Shown in pieces: positions 26,274-35,913 of a stretch of 64,000 nucleotides of DNA (the first letter of the stretch is position 1; each line of letters opens with the position of its first letter). The notes beneath the pieces were generated by a model. It made no database searches and was not told the DNA's origin. It was given only the letters and a program-made list of their open reading frames with translations. A program made the translations under genes and the position numbers. This DNA is from Maribacter sp. MJ134 (GTDB lineage: Bacteria > Bacteroidota > Bacteroidia > Flavobacteriales > Flavobacteriaceae): NCBI RefSeq assembly GCF_003970695.1, contig NZ_CP034570.1, positions 2,604,001 to 2,668,000 on the forward strand, in the 5' to 3' direction.

Positions 26274-26960
26274 CTATAAAACCTTAAAACTATAAATTCC
26301 GGAGTTTGTGGCATTCCCTTCTTCATCCTTAGTAATAACACTCCAATAGTATACGGTATTGGAGGCCACACTAACTTTTAGTGTAGTCTCATCTTCATCA
26401 AGGGTGCCTACTAAGTCTGCGGGTGGTGTTTCAACAGAAAGATATACTTCATATTCCAGAATATCGTCATCAAGGTCGGAAGCTGACCAAGACAGACTAA
26501 CTTCGTTATTTACATCCTTAAAGACATTTTCTGACATCCTAGGGTTTAGGATATCGGCAGGGAAAGGAGCAAAAGTGGTCCTAGAACCGGCATTATAAAA
26601 ATTCCAGATTTGACTGGAAACCGTTTCCGGCACCTCATTGTTCTTAGATTTTACAAACCAAGAAAATGGCTCCCCTTTTGCAATAGGTAGTCTTGCCGAT
26701 GTACTGGCGGTATTAATGGTTTGTACGGTACCCGTATTACCATTGGTAACCCTAAGCTCATAAGTATCTACATTGATTCCCTCTTCCCATCTAAATTCTA
26801 CTTGACTTGTTTCCGCATTTAAACTTTGACCCGTAGTACATTCAGAATTCCTATCCGGAAAAATAAGTTGCACCTGCCCCGGTGGTTTTGGACTGTTCTT
26901 CTTCTTACAACTGGTAATTATAAAGAGAGAGACTATGAATAGTAAAATATAGCGTATCAT
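26274..26960 (-). CDS. lipoprotein with fibronectin type III-like domains
   Basis: This 228-residue lipoprotein (signal ending FIITSC, followed by KKK) carries two FN3-like beta domains: about 30-120 (VQLIFPDRNSECTTGQ, VEFRWEEGINVDTYELRV) and about 130-228 (PRMSENVFKDVNNEVSLSWSASDLDDDILEYEVYL). It shows no catalytic motif. Its start overlaps the stop of the upstream protease gene by four bases (ATGA), so the two are probably translated together. It may hold or present the protease or its substrate at the cell surface; that is a guess from position. Confidence 0.75.
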   Translation of the reverse strand: MIRYILLFIVSLFIITSCKKKNSPKPPGQVQLIFPDRNSECTTGQSLNAETSQVEFRWEEGINVDTYELRVTNGNTGTVQTINTASTSARLPIAKGEPFSWFVKSKNNEVPETVSSQIWNFYNAGSRTTFAPFPADILNPRMSENVFKDVNNEVSLSWSASDLDDDILEYEVYLSVETPPADLVGTLDEDETTLKVSVASNTVYYWSVITKDEEGNATNSGIYSFKVL

Positions 26961-29900
26961 CTTTTAATCAATTTTACGGTTCCCTTGCTATTCTCACCAA
27001 GAAACTGAACATAGTACAGTCCCGTTGAAAGTTCGCTAAGATCAATTCGTGTCACCGGTCCATTAAGCGTTAGGCTATCACTTTTAACCAATCTCCCGGT
27101 CGCACTAAAAACCTTCAAAATTACCTTTCCGGACTCCATACCCAAATACGCTTCAATAAAATCTGTAAATGGATTTGGAAAAACCACGGGTGAGCTATTA
27201 CTAGCGACTATAATCTCTTCCTCGTAAATCCCCTGGCAAGGTAAATTAGTAGAAACCTTTAAAATATTAGCGCCATCCTTCAAGTCCAAAGTTATTTCGG
27301 AAAGTTCCGTTTGTTGTACAACACCATTTAGTGCTACGTTGTACAAGGCTGAACCTTCTAAACTAACTGTCAACTGATTACTGTCTAAAGCAACGATAGC
27401 ACTTACTTCTAGGATATCTGGCTCTGTAATAACAACATCTAAGCATTCTTCCTCATAGACTATGGTCCCGTCTGTACCATTGATACAAATAGCATATGTT
27501 CCGGCACTTAAATTTGGAAGTACAAATGAGTCCGTAAAATTTTGAACAACATTAACCCCCGCTCCAGTAACCGTAACTTCATAGTCTAATCCAATCTTAG
27601 CCTCAATTTGAATTTGTCCGTCATTATTTGTTCTACAGGTTTCACTTTGTAGACTTACATTGAAATTTTCCGTTGGAAATCGGAATATAGGACATCCGGA
27701 CGCATCTACCTCTTGACCCGTAGGAGTATCCAAGCAAAGGTCATCTCCATCATCAAAAACCCCGTCATTATCAGCGTCGGGCCTAAAATTTCCTTCTACA
27801 CAAACTTCCAAGGCAAATGCATTTAACCTTCCCCCATCCGAAGGGGCATTATCCTTCACTTCCAATATCCATTCCCCTAAGATAGATTCTCCATTGAAAG
27901 AACTTAAGGAACCTAATGGCCTAACCGTACCATTTACCGCAGGGTTTCCGGTACAGGTAAATGGCAAGGCGTCATCATCAAAAACCGCATTAATATTACG
28001 CGCTTCCCCACAGGAACTAGAGACCAAAACTACGGTCGTACCTTGAGGTGATGTGAGGCTTACCACCAAATCCGCTAAAAAACTATGTTCTATATCTAGA
28101 TTTACATTCAAATCTGCCAATGGAAGGTCTTCAAAAAAAGATATCCTCGAAATTATGGTCGGCGTTCCGCTAGATGAAATGTCCAGTGGAAGTCCAAAAG
28201 CATCTTGTGAAATACAGTTGAAATCTATGGTAGTGAAAGTTCTAGAAGCGCCAAAAACCCCTTCCCCACAACTATTGATCGGTTTTACCCTCCAAAAGTA
28301 CTCGGTATTGTTTTCCAAGGCAGTTGGCATATACACATTGTTACTTACCGTAGGAGATTCAACAATATTGGTAAAAGATGCATCAGTGGCAATTTCTAGC
28401 ACATAAGCTGTATTCTGAATATTGGACTCCCATTCCAAAGTAAGGTCTTTGGACGCATTCAAGAATCCGTCCGTTGGAGCCACCAATTGCACTTCAGTAA
28501 ACGTAGTATCATAAAGATTTAAAGTAATCTCCAGCTCCTTGGTAAAAGTGGGTGCTGTAGCCCTTACCGTTAAAGGGTAGTTCCCTATGGGCACGCTATT
28601 GGTTCCGGTAAAAGTTATGGAAATAGGCGTATTATTGGTGTTTGCAGTTGGTGATGAAAATGTTGCATTTAAGCCAGGAGGCAAGGATACTATGCTGAAG
28701 GTACTTTCTTCTGAGAAACCTAGATAGGTCTCATAGTTAAAATCAACTACCAAATCATCTGGTTTACATATTTCATATTCCAAGGCATCGAAATTGAGAA
28801 CAATCTCCGATGCGGTAATAGTGAAATCAACACTGTTAATAGCGAAAAATATGTTGTTGTGGGCTCTTACCATAAACCTGGCCGATGACGTAGGCTGTGC
28901 CGGAATAACGACGTCATGAGTGCCATCGTTGGGCACATTTTGAGCGACTATCGTCGGATAGGTCAACCCTCCATCTATCGATAAAAAAATATCAACAGTT
29001 TCTGCAGAAACAGGAGCCAAATTGGTATTGGCGACATCCCAGCTAATAGTTTGTACTTCGCCTGCAACATATGTGTCTGGCGCGCTTTGCGAAGTAACTA
29101 TAAAGGGCCCGGCATCATTACTGACCAATACTGCAATTTCATCAGATACCAGTTGTCCACCGTTCAACGCATTGTCCCTAACGGTTAACGAGAAATTCAA
29201 ATTTCGCTCTACACTTGAAACTGTTTCCCAAGCATCTCCCAAACCTGGGTTGGTCTGGGTTAAATTACCTGATAAAATTCTATCTATATTTGGGAAATAC
29301 CGTTCCGGAACCGTTGTAGGTGGCAAAGAGCGAAACATAGCTCCTGTAGGACTTGTAGGTCCAAAAGTGGCTTGAGTAACTATGCCGTTGTCTATTTGTT
29401 CCCAAGCATAAGTGATAATATCCCCTACATCCGCATCCGTGGCGTCCCCTGTTAGGACAAAAGCCGTAGTCTTCGGGATAATATAGTTCTGAACCGGGTT
29501 AAGAACCGGCGGAACATTGGTCAGCGCCATGGTCTCCCCACACGACACCGTTTCCAGATATTCCCTAATTTGAAGAATACTGGAGTAATGAAAATAGTCG
29601 TCGCTATTAGAGGCAACATTGTTGGCCCCGGTAATACCTGCATAAGCCATTATGGTAGTTCCGCTACCAGGCTCTACTTGAACAGAAGTGCCCTCTGAAA
29701 GATGAGAAAAGGTGTGATTTGCACCAAATTGATGCCCCATTTCATGCGCTACTAAATCAATATCAAAGACATCTCCCTCAGGATCGGAAAACGTGGTATA
29801 CGCACTCCCTTTTCGATTATCCCTACAGACTGAACCGATGAAACCTGAGTTACCATCTAGTGTATCGTCTTTTTGATTGAACAGATGACCGATGTCGTAG

Positions 29901-30733
29901 CTCTCTTCACCAAGAACACTTGTAAGAACGTTTTGGGTCTGAGAACTTAGGCTACCCGTAAACGGATCGGTTTCCGAATCTAAATAGATGACCTCGTCCG
30001 TAGTTCCAATAAGTTCCAGCGTAACTCCTAAATCACGCTCAAAAATACCGTTTACACGTGTAAGTGTTGCATTAATGGCCGTTAGAGCACCAGCCTTTGT
30101 GCCGCCGTGATAATTCGTATATTCTCCAGAGGCAGCTATGGCCACCCTAAATTTTCTTAAGGTCTGGTCATCGACCAGCTTTGCAGTCGATGATAAACTT
30201 TGTTCAAGAATTTTAGGCGAGGTTTTGCAGATAAACCCAATATCCTTGGCATTATGGTTATTGCGATTATATAGCACGTAGGTTTGACCTATACTCTTTT
30301 CCATGAACAACATTCCCTTCTCGCCGCGCCCTGTCATCATACTTTGGATGCCCTTGGGCGAAACACTAAAATGAATTCTCTTGGTGCTATTATCCATACT
30401 TACACCTCGATACGACTTTATATTTGGATATTTTATGGACAGTTCCTTAGAAAATACATTGGCCTCAAAAACTTTAAAAGCAATCTGTTTGCCATTATCG
30501 TCCGGAAAATAAACGATGGAACCGGTCTGGACGTTATTTTGAGTGAGCTTCGCCCGAAAAAGTGAATCGTCTAAACTAAAAACTTTAACCTCTTCTACCG
30601 CCAATTTATTACGTACTATTCGTTTATTGGCGTCACTTAACACTGCATCATTCCAATAATTACTTTGCGCAGTACCATAAAAGGAGAAAAATACTATGGT
30701 AATTGAGAAAACTAGACGTAATTTTGTAACCAT
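26957..30733 (-). CDS. secreted reprolysin-like metalloprotease with P-domain and T9SS sorting domain
   Basis: This 1258-residue protein has a signal peptide (VFSITIVFFSFYGTAQ), a propeptide region and a metzincin catalytic domain with the zinc motif HEMGHQFGANH (His330, Glu331) in the reprolysin-like M12B/M72 style. Ig-like and FN3-like domains follow, then a proprotein-convertase P-domain (about 885-1000, DLNVNLDIEHSFLADLVVSL) and a thrombospondin-3-like DADNDGVFDDGDD stretch. A type A T9SS C-terminal domain (about 1180-1258, VFPNPFTDFIEAYL to GTVKLIKR) ends it. It should leave the cell through the type IX system. The ATG at 30733 is preferred over 30784 because it opens with the signal peptide and a perfect -7 box lies in between. 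Confidence 0.9.
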   Translation of the reverse strand: MVTKLRLVFSITIVFFSFYGTAQSNYWNDAVLSDANKRIVRNKLAVEEVKVFSLDDSLFRAKLTQNNVQTGSIVYFPDDNGKQIAFKVFEANVFSKELSIKYPNIKSYRGVSMDNSTKRIHFSVSPKGIQSMMTGRGEKGMLFMEKSIGQTYVLYNRNNHNAKDIGFICKTSPKILEQSLSSTAKLVDDQTLRKFRVAIAASGEYTNYHGGTKAGALTAINATLTRVNGIFERDLGVTLELIGTTDEVIYLDSETDPFTGSLSSQTQNVLTSVLGEESYDIGHLFNQKDDTLDGNSGFIGSVCRDNRKGSAYTTFSDPEGDVFDIDLVAHEMGHQFGANHTFSHLSEGTSVQVEPGSGTTIMAYAGITGANNVASNSDDYFHYSSILQIREYLETVSCGETMALTNVPPVLNPVQNYIIPKTTAFVLTGDATDADVGDIITYAWEQIDNGIVTQATFGPTSPTGAMFRSLPPTTVPERYFPNIDRILSGNLTQTNPGLGDAWETVSSVERNLNFSLTVRDNALNGGQLVSDEIAVLVSNDAGPFIVTSQSAPDTYVAGEVQTISWDVANTNLAPVSAETVDIFLSIDGGLTYPTIVAQNVPNDGTHDVVIPAQPTSSARFMVRAHNNIFFAINSVDFTITASEIVLNFDALEYEICKPDDLVVDFNYETYLGFSEESTFSIVSLPPGLNATFSSPTANTNNTPISITFTGTNSVPIGNYPLTVRATAPTFTKELEITLNLYDTTFTEVQLVAPTDGFLNASKDLTLEWESNIQNTAYVLEIATDASFTNIVESPTVSNNVYMPTALENNTEYFWRVKPINSCGEGVFGASRTFTTIDFNCISQDAFGLPLDISSSGTPTIISRISFFEDLPLADLNVNLDIEHSFLADLVVSLTSPQGTTVVLVSSSCGEARNINAVFDDDALPFTCTGNPAVNGTVRPLGSLSSFNGESILGEWILEVKDNAPSDGGRLNAFALEVCVEGNFRPDADNDGVFDDGDDLCLDTPTGQEVDASGCPIFRFPTENFNVSLQSETCRTNNDGQIQIEAKIGLDYEVTVTGAGVNVVQNFTDSFVLPNLSAGTYAICINGTDGTIVYEEECLDVVITEPDILEVSAIVALDSNQLTVSLEGSALYNVALNGVVQQTELSEITLDLKDGANILKVSTNLPCQGIYEEEIIVASNSSPVVFPNPFTDFIEAYLGMESGKVILKVFSATGRLVKSDSLTLNGPVTRIDLSELSTGLYYVQFLGENSKGTVKLIKR

Positions 30734-30756
30734 TGAGGGGGCTTTTATCTCAATAT

Positions 30757-30764
30757 CAAATATA
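30757..30764 (-). promoter_or_regulatory. -7 box for the metalloprotease gene, decides its start
   Basis: On the minus strand TATATTTG matches TAnnTTTG exactly, 24 bases ahead of the ATG at 30733. It lies inside the longest possible reading frame, so the start at 30784 would precede its own promoter. The divergent ribF start is 23 bases away. Confidence 0.55.
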
Positions 30765-30786
30765 GTTCTTTTATTTTCCATCATAG

Positions 30787-31713
30787 GTGAATACAGTCCG
30801 TAGCATTTCCAAATATAACCAACAACATCCTGTTGCCATTACCATTGGCACTTTTGATGGCGTTCATATTGGTCACCGGAAAATACTGGAAAGGGTCATA
30901 AATCATGCCAAAGATGCCGAACTGAAATCTGCGGTGCTTACCTTTTTCCCCCATCCGAGGATGGTACTACAAAAAGATGCGGATATTAAATTGCTCAATA
31001 CCATTGATGAAAAAACGACCATCCTCAAAAAAATGGGTCTGGATATTTTGGTTATTCATCCGTTTACCAAGGAATTTTCTAGACTATCCGCAACTGAGTT
31101 TGTTCGAGACCTTTTGGTAAATAAACTCAAATCAAAGAAAATTATCATTGGTTACGACCATAGGTTCGGGAGAAATAGAAATGCCAATATCACAGATCTC
31201 ATCTCTTTTGGAAACACACTGGAATTTGAGGTAGAGGAAATACCCGCCCAAGAAATCGATGATGTATCCGTAAGTTCCACAAAAATTAGAAAAGCACTTG
31301 ATAGTGGTGATATCGTAACGGCGAATATGTATTTAGGGTATGAATACATGCTCACCGGAACTGTCCAAAAAGGTAAAGGATTAGGTAGACAGCTCAATTT
31401 CCCTACGGCCAATTTAGCTATTAAAGAAGACTATAAACTTATTCCAAAAACAGGTGCCTACACCGTAAGCAGTGTTATTGACGGTAACACTGTTCATGGC
31501 ATGATGAATATTGGCTATAATCCTACGGTAAACGGCAAGAAACAAACCATAGAAGTTCATTTCTTTGATTTTGAAAAAGACCTGTACGAACAGGAAATAC
31601 AAGTGAATATGCTACACCGACTTAGGGACGAACATAAATTTGAGTCTTTGGACGCACTCAAGCAACAACTTGCGATAGACCGTAAAAACGCTCTCGAATT
31701 CATATCCAAATAA
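30787..31713 (+). CDS. ribF: bifunctional riboflavin kinase/FMN adenylyltransferase, GTG start
   Basis: The 308-residue enzyme turns riboflavin into FMN and then FAD. The N-terminal adenylyltransferase domain has ITIGTFDGVHIGHRKIL (about 18-34) and the C-terminal kinase domain (about 185-308) has GKGLGRQLNFPTANL, KTGAYTV and GMMNIGYNPTV. The first codon is GTG, directly after an in-frame TAG, and the resulting N-terminus fits the family. The gene runs divergently from the protease gene and is followed after two bases by the HTTM protein gene. Confidence 0.95.
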   Translation: MNTVRSISKYNQQHPVAITIGTFDGVHIGHRKILERVINHAKDAELKSAVLTFFPHPRMVLQKDADIKLLNTIDEKTTILKKMGLDILVIHPFTKEFSRLSATEFVRDLLVNKLKSKKIIIGYDHRFGRNRNANITDLISFGNTLEFEVEEIPAQEIDDVSVSSTKIRKALDSGDIVTANMYLGYEYMLTGTVQKGKGLGRQLNFPTANLAIKEDYKLIPKTGAYTVSSVIDGNTVHGMMNIGYNPTVNGKKQTIEVHFFDFEKDLYEQEIQVNMLHRLRDEHKFESLDALKQQLAIDRKNALEFISK

Positions 31714-31715
31714 GT

Positions 31716-33044
31716 ATGTTGAACAGGTTGTTATTTCAGAGAATAGACAACAGTCCGCTACTAATTTTTAGAATCTTTTTTGGTATACTTATCTCATTAG
31801 AGTGCTTTGGAGCCCTCATTACAGGCTGGGTCAAAAAAAATCTGGTAGAACCGCAGTTTACTTTTCCGTTTATTGATTTTGAATGGCTTCAAAACCTTTC
31901 AGGGCCAGGCATGTATCTCTACTTTGCCATTATGGGAACACTGGGCATTACCATCGCCCTTGGCTATAAATATCGTTTTAGCATCATAGCCTTTACACTA
32001 CTGTGGACAGCGGTGTATCTTATGCAAAAAACGGCCTACAATAATCATTATTACCTATTGATATTGATTGCATTGTTCATGTGTTTTTTTCCAGCACATA
32101 AAAACTATGCCATAGATGCAAGGAACAGTGCGGCACCGAACCAAAATTCCATGTATGGTTATGTCAAATGGATTATCGTATTACAGCTTCTCATCGTTTA
32201 CGTGTATGCCTCGGTGGCAAAATTATATGGAGATTGGCTAGATTTTGGTATGATTAAGATTCTAATGCGTCCTAAAGCCGATTACTTTTTAATCGGTGAA
32301 ATTCTGCAACAACCTTGGGTGCATAAAATAATTGGTTCGGCGGGCATCCTGTTCGACCTACTGATTATTCCTGCCTTGCTTTGGAAACCCAGCAGAAAAA
32401 TTGCTTTTTTTCTATCCATCTTTTTTCACTTGTTCAATTCCATCGTTTTTCAAATTGGTATATTCCCCTATTTGTCCTTAGCTTTTAGTGTTTTCTTCTT
32501 CGAGACAGAAACAATTCGAAAAATTTTCTTTAAAAACAAGATTCCATTTTTCTCTAAAAAAATAAGTCAGCCCTCTTACAAACAGGCATTTCTGGTAGGG
32601 TTTGGGATTTACTTTACGATACAGTTGCTCTTGCCTTTACGGCATCATGCAATTGAAGACGATGTGCTTTGGACGGAAGAAGGACACCGCATGAGCTGGC
32701 GTATGATGCTTCGCAGTAGAAATGGTAGAGGTCAGTTCAAAATTGTTAATCATACCACAGGTAAACAGATATTTGTCCGTACAAACGACTATTTAAACCG
32801 TGGTCAAAAACGCAAGGTATTCTCCTATCCTGATTTTGCCTGGCAATTTGCCAATTATATGAAAAAGGAATTTTCAAAGAAGGGCGAAAGAGTTTCTGTA
32901 TACCTCGTTGAATCTACGATCAGCATCAACGGGAGACCCTATGTTCCTTTTATAGACCCTAAGGTCGATTTAACAAACACTCCATGGAATCCCTATCGGC
33001 ATCATGAGTGGATATTGCCTTCGCAACTATCCAATAGACCATAA
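31716..33044 (+). CDS. HTTM domain membrane protein (vitamin K gamma-carboxylase-like family)
   Basis: This 442-residue protein has about seven membrane helices in the N-terminal 300 residues, followed by a soluble domain (about 310-442). The membrane half matches the HTTM pattern: RIFFGILISLECFG near the start, and KTAYNNHYYLLILIALFMCFFPAHKNYAID. The eukaryotic relatives carboxylate glutamates with reduced vitamin K, but the bacterial HTTM proteins mostly have no known function. It starts two bases after the ribF stop, so the two genes form a unit. Whether flavin supply has anything to do with its role is unknown. Confidence 0.85.
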   Translation: MLNRLLFQRIDNSPLLIFRIFFGILISLECFGALITGWVKKNLVEPQFTFPFIDFEWLQNLSGPGMYLYFAIMGTLGITIALGYKYRFSIIAFTLLWTAVYLMQKTAYNNHYYLLILIALFMCFFPAHKNYAIDARNSAAPNQNSMYGYVKWIIVLQLLIVYVYASVAKLYGDWLDFGMIKILMRPKADYFLIGEILQQPWVHKIIGSAGILFDLLIIPALLWKPSRKIAFFLSIFFHLFNSIVFQIGIFPYLSLAFSVFFFETETIRKIFFKNKIPFFSKKISQPSYKQAFLVGFGIYFTIQLLLPLRHHAIEDDVLWTEEGHRMSWRMMLRSRNGRGQFKIVNHTTGKQIFVRTNDYLNRGQKRKVFSYPDFAWQFANYMKKEFSKKGERVSVYLVESTISINGRPYVPFIDPKVDLTNTPWNPYRHHEWILPSQLSNRP

Positions 33045-33103
33045 CGTGCCTATTTAATCGATATACATCACAAAGGTAGCTGTATTAAATCATAAGATTA
33101 GCT

Positions 33104-33111
33104 TAAATTTG
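33104..33111 (+). promoter_or_regulatory. -7 box for serS
   Basis: TAAATTTG matches TAnnTTTG exactly, 20 bases ahead of the serS ATG, in the 87-base gap after the HTTM gene. No TTG is seen at the usual -33 distance. Confidence 0.5.
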
Positions 33112-33131
33112 CACTCTTAAAGATTTCACTC

Positions 33132-34403
33132 ATGTTACAGCTACAGGCTATCCGCGAGCAAAAAAATGAAATGGTAGACGCACTTAAAAAGCGAAATATC
33201 GATGGAAATTCCTTGCTTGAAAACGTTATTCAGTTAGACGATAAAAGAAGAGCCACTCAAACACGTTTAGATGCGGTACTAGCGGAATCCAATAGTCTTT
33301 CTAAGGAAATCGGAATCCTTTACAAAACCGGAAAGGCTCAAGAAGCAAGCGTTCTAAAAGAAAAAACAGGGGGTCTAAAGGAAGAATCCAAAAAACTGAG
33401 CGAGGATTTAAGTATTGCGGCAGAGGAGCTCAAAACGTTACTCTATCAAATTCCTAATATACCACACGTTTCCGTACCCAATGGAAATACCGATGAGGAC
33501 AATGAGGAAATCTTCAAAGAAGGTGTTGTTCCTGAACTTATAGAAAATGCACTACCGCATTGGGAATTGGCTAAAAAATATGACATTATTGATTTTGAAT
33601 TAGGTGTTAAAATAGCTGGGGCAGGCTTTCCTGTTTATAAAGGAAAAGGAGCGCGACTACAACGTGCCTTGATTACCTATTTCCTTGATAAAAATACCGA
33701 GGCAGGCTACACGGAGATACAGGTACCCCATTTGGTTAATGAACTATCAGGCTACGGAACGGGACAATTACCCGACAAAGAGGGCCAAATGTACCACGTT
33801 ACGGCAGACGACCTTTATCTAATCCCGACCGCAGAAGTCCCCGTGACCAATATTTTCAGGGATGTAATAGTGGACGAAAAGGAATTCCCAATTTGCTATA
33901 CGGGATACACCCCATGCTTTAGGAGAGAAGCGGGTAGTTATGGTGCCCATGTTAGAGGGTTGAACAGACTACATCAATTTGATAAGGTTGAAATTGTACG
34001 CGTAGAACACCCTGAAAACTCCTATAAGGCTTTGGACGGCATGGTAGAACACGTTAAGCATATTTTACGCGAACTTAAGTTACCGTATAGAATTTTACGT
34101 TTGTGCGGCGGAGATTTAGGTTTTACAGCGGCCTTGACCTACGATTTTGAAGTATTTTCTACCGCTCAGGACCGTTGGCTAGAAATAAGCTCCGTTTCCA
34201 ATTTTGAAACCTATCAGGCCAATCGATTAAAACTTCGCTTTAAAGACGAGAACGGGAAAAGTCAATTAGCACATACCCTAAATGGTAGCTCCTTGGCGTT
34301 GCCAAGGGTCTTAGCAGGAATTTTAGAGAATTATCAAACGGCGAATGGCATTCAAATACCAGAAGTACTGGTTCCCTATTGTGGTTTTGATAAGATAGAC
34401 TAG
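33132..34403 (+). CDS. serS: seryl-tRNA synthetase
   Basis: The 423-residue enzyme charges tRNA-Ser. It has the N-terminal antiparallel coiled-coil arm that contacts the long variable arm of tRNA-Ser (about 25-105) and a class II catalytic core with motif 2 (TPCFRREAGSYGAHVRGLNRLHQFDKVEIV) and motif 3 (LNGSSLALPRVLAGILENYQ). Length is normal for the family. Its stop is one base from the stop of the convergent gene, with no terminator between. Confidence 0.97.
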   Translation: MLQLQAIREQKNEMVDALKKRNIDGNSLLENVIQLDDKRRATQTRLDAVLAESNSLSKEIGILYKTGKAQEASVLKEKTGGLKEESKKLSEDLSIAAEELKTLLYQIPNIPHVSVPNGNTDEDNEEIFKEGVVPELIENALPHWELAKKYDIIDFELGVKIAGAGFPVYKGKGARLQRALITYFLDKNTEAGYTEIQVPHLVNELSGYGTGQLPDKEGQMYHVTADDLYLIPTAEVPVTNIFRDVIVDEKEFPICYTGYTPCFRREAGSYGAHVRGLNRLHQFDKVEIVRVEHPENSYKALDGMVEHVKHILRELKLPYRILRLCGGDLGFTAALTYDFEVFSTAQDRWLEISSVSNFETYQANRLKLRFKDENGKSQLAHTLNGSSLALPRVLAGILENYQTANGIQIPEVLVPYCGFDKID

Positions 34404-34404
34404 T

Positions 34405-35712
34405 TTACAAATCATTATATTTTATCTTATAGGATTCCCATTGGTATCCCATTTGAACCCGCCTAAAAGCATAGATATTTTCACCGTCCGTTCGTACGTT
34501 GATGATACCGGGTAGAATTTTTTTAAATCGCTGTCTTGCTTCAGCATTTGCAGCAGAACTGGAAAAATCCAAACCATCCATTGTAGTAATTTCAGAATTA
34601 GAATGAGCCTCGGCCTCGGTATCTCCCGCATCTACAAAAAGAGCTGAAAGTTCCGTTGAAAAAATAAGTGGCATTCGGCCTCTTCCCGCCAGTCCCAGTC
34701 CCCCTAAAAATACAGCGCGCGGATGACCGTGGTCTGGTGTCTCACCAGAGGATACCACTGTAATCATAGGATGCACATGATGAAATAATTCTTGCGAGAA
34801 TTCGTGACTCCCATGGTGCGGGGCCTTAAAAATTTGAGCGTTTATCTTTAAGTTGTTCCCGGGTATATTTAATAGATGTTCGCTCCCCTCCACGTTCAGA
34901 TCCCCAGAAAAGAAGGTACGCACGTGTTTGTAATCCATCCTGAATATGAGGGAGTGTCCGTTAATAGTATGCGATTTACCTCCAAACCACTTCAATGTAT
35001 TATCCTCCTCAAATACGGGCCCTAGTATCTCCAATTGTACACTAGCATCACCTACTGGCAGAAACCCCTGTGAGGCGTCCAGTCTTCTATAATTGGCTCG
35101 TGATGCCTTCACTGCATCGATCCATTTCTTGAAACCAGGTTTTAATTGTTCGCCATCCAAATCCTGTACCGAATCATGAATAGTAGTGAGTTTGTTGTTC
35201 ACCATAGTTCCCAATTCCGTATTATGACCAGCTTCGTATAGACCTATTCCATTATGGTAGATATTCTTCACTTCTATTCTAGGGTGTTTCAATAAGGGTA
35301 TAAGTCCCACAACATGGTCCTTATCGGCATGACTCAGGAATAAATGGTCTATGACTACCTTGTTACCGGGTTTGTCCAATCTATATTTCCAGATTAAAAA
35401 GCCCAATGCCCTATCCTTTAGACCACCATCCACCAGAATTTTTTTGTTGTTCGGGGTAACGATAAAAGAGGCATCACCTTGTCCAATATCCAAAAAGTAG
35501 TATTCAATACTGCGTTGCGGTGACATTGGCGTATTGGCCGCTATACTTCCTTGTCGACCCCTATAAACGGTATCCCTCCTCCCCGTGACCGTTCCATCTT
35601 GCGTAGGGTCTACTGCTAATTCATCTCCATGGATGGCAACATAACTAACATCTGCTTGACCGTTATTAAAATAGAACCGTTTCGTTTTTGAGCTTAAAAA
35701 TCGTTTTTCCAT
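34405..35712 (-). CDS. ComEC/Rec2-like metallo-beta-lactamase-fold hydrolase
   Basis: This 435-residue protein has no signal peptide or membrane helix. The metal-binding motif HLFLSHADKDHVVGL (about residue 123), the early VDGG strand and later APHHGSHEFS and VVSSG match the MBL-fold domain found at the C-terminus of the competence protein ComEC. A C-terminal extension of about 80 residues is unassigned. Stand-alone proteins of this kind are widespread and mostly uncharacterised; a nuclease or phosphodiesterase activity is plausible. It has no visible operon partner. Confidence 0.82.
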   Translation of the reverse strand: MEKRFLSSKTKRFYFNNGQADVSYVAIHGDELAVDPTQDGTVTGRRDTVYRGRQGSIAANTPMSPQRSIEYYFLDIGQGDASFIVTPNNKKILVDGGLKDRALGFLIWKYRLDKPGNKVVIDHLFLSHADKDHVVGLIPLLKHPRIEVKNIYHNGIGLYEAGHNTELGTMVNNKLTTIHDSVQDLDGEQLKPGFKKWIDAVKASRANYRRLDASQGFLPVGDASVQLEILGPVFEEDNTLKWFGGKSHTINGHSLIFRMDYKHVRTFFSGDLNVEGSEHLLNIPGNNLKINAQIFKAPHHGSHEFSQELFHHVHPMITVVSSGETPDHGHPRAVFLGGLGLAGRGRMPLIFSTELSALFVDAGDTEAEAHSNSEITTMDGLDFSSSAANAEARQRFKKILPGIINVRTDGENIYAFRRVQMGYQWESYKIKYNDL

Positions 35713-35873
35713 TCTATAATTTTTTTTAGTTACGTTATATCGTATTCTAAAGTTACGTCTTTATAAAAATTGACGTACGCTTTGTTTGTAAATGGCCCTA
35801 TCTTTTGTACATCTGGCAAGATATATTCAAAAGCTACAGCACCTTTTACTGGAATTAGCGAACACTTAACAGA

Positions 35874-35900
35874 TTGTTTTCCCAAGCTTGCTTAAATTTG
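35874..35900 (+). promoter_or_regulatory. promoter of the TPR protein gene
   Basis: TTG at 35874-35876 and TAAATTTG at 35893-35900 are 16 bases apart. The -7 box is a perfect match to TAnnTTTG and ends 13 bases before the ATG, giving a very short leader. Confidence 0.55.
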
Positions 35901-35913
35901 ATAAATTTCCGAT

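Noticed and set aside
34405-35712. Full ComEC competence protein
   Set aside because: It has only the MBL-fold part; the membrane competence domain and OB domain are absent.
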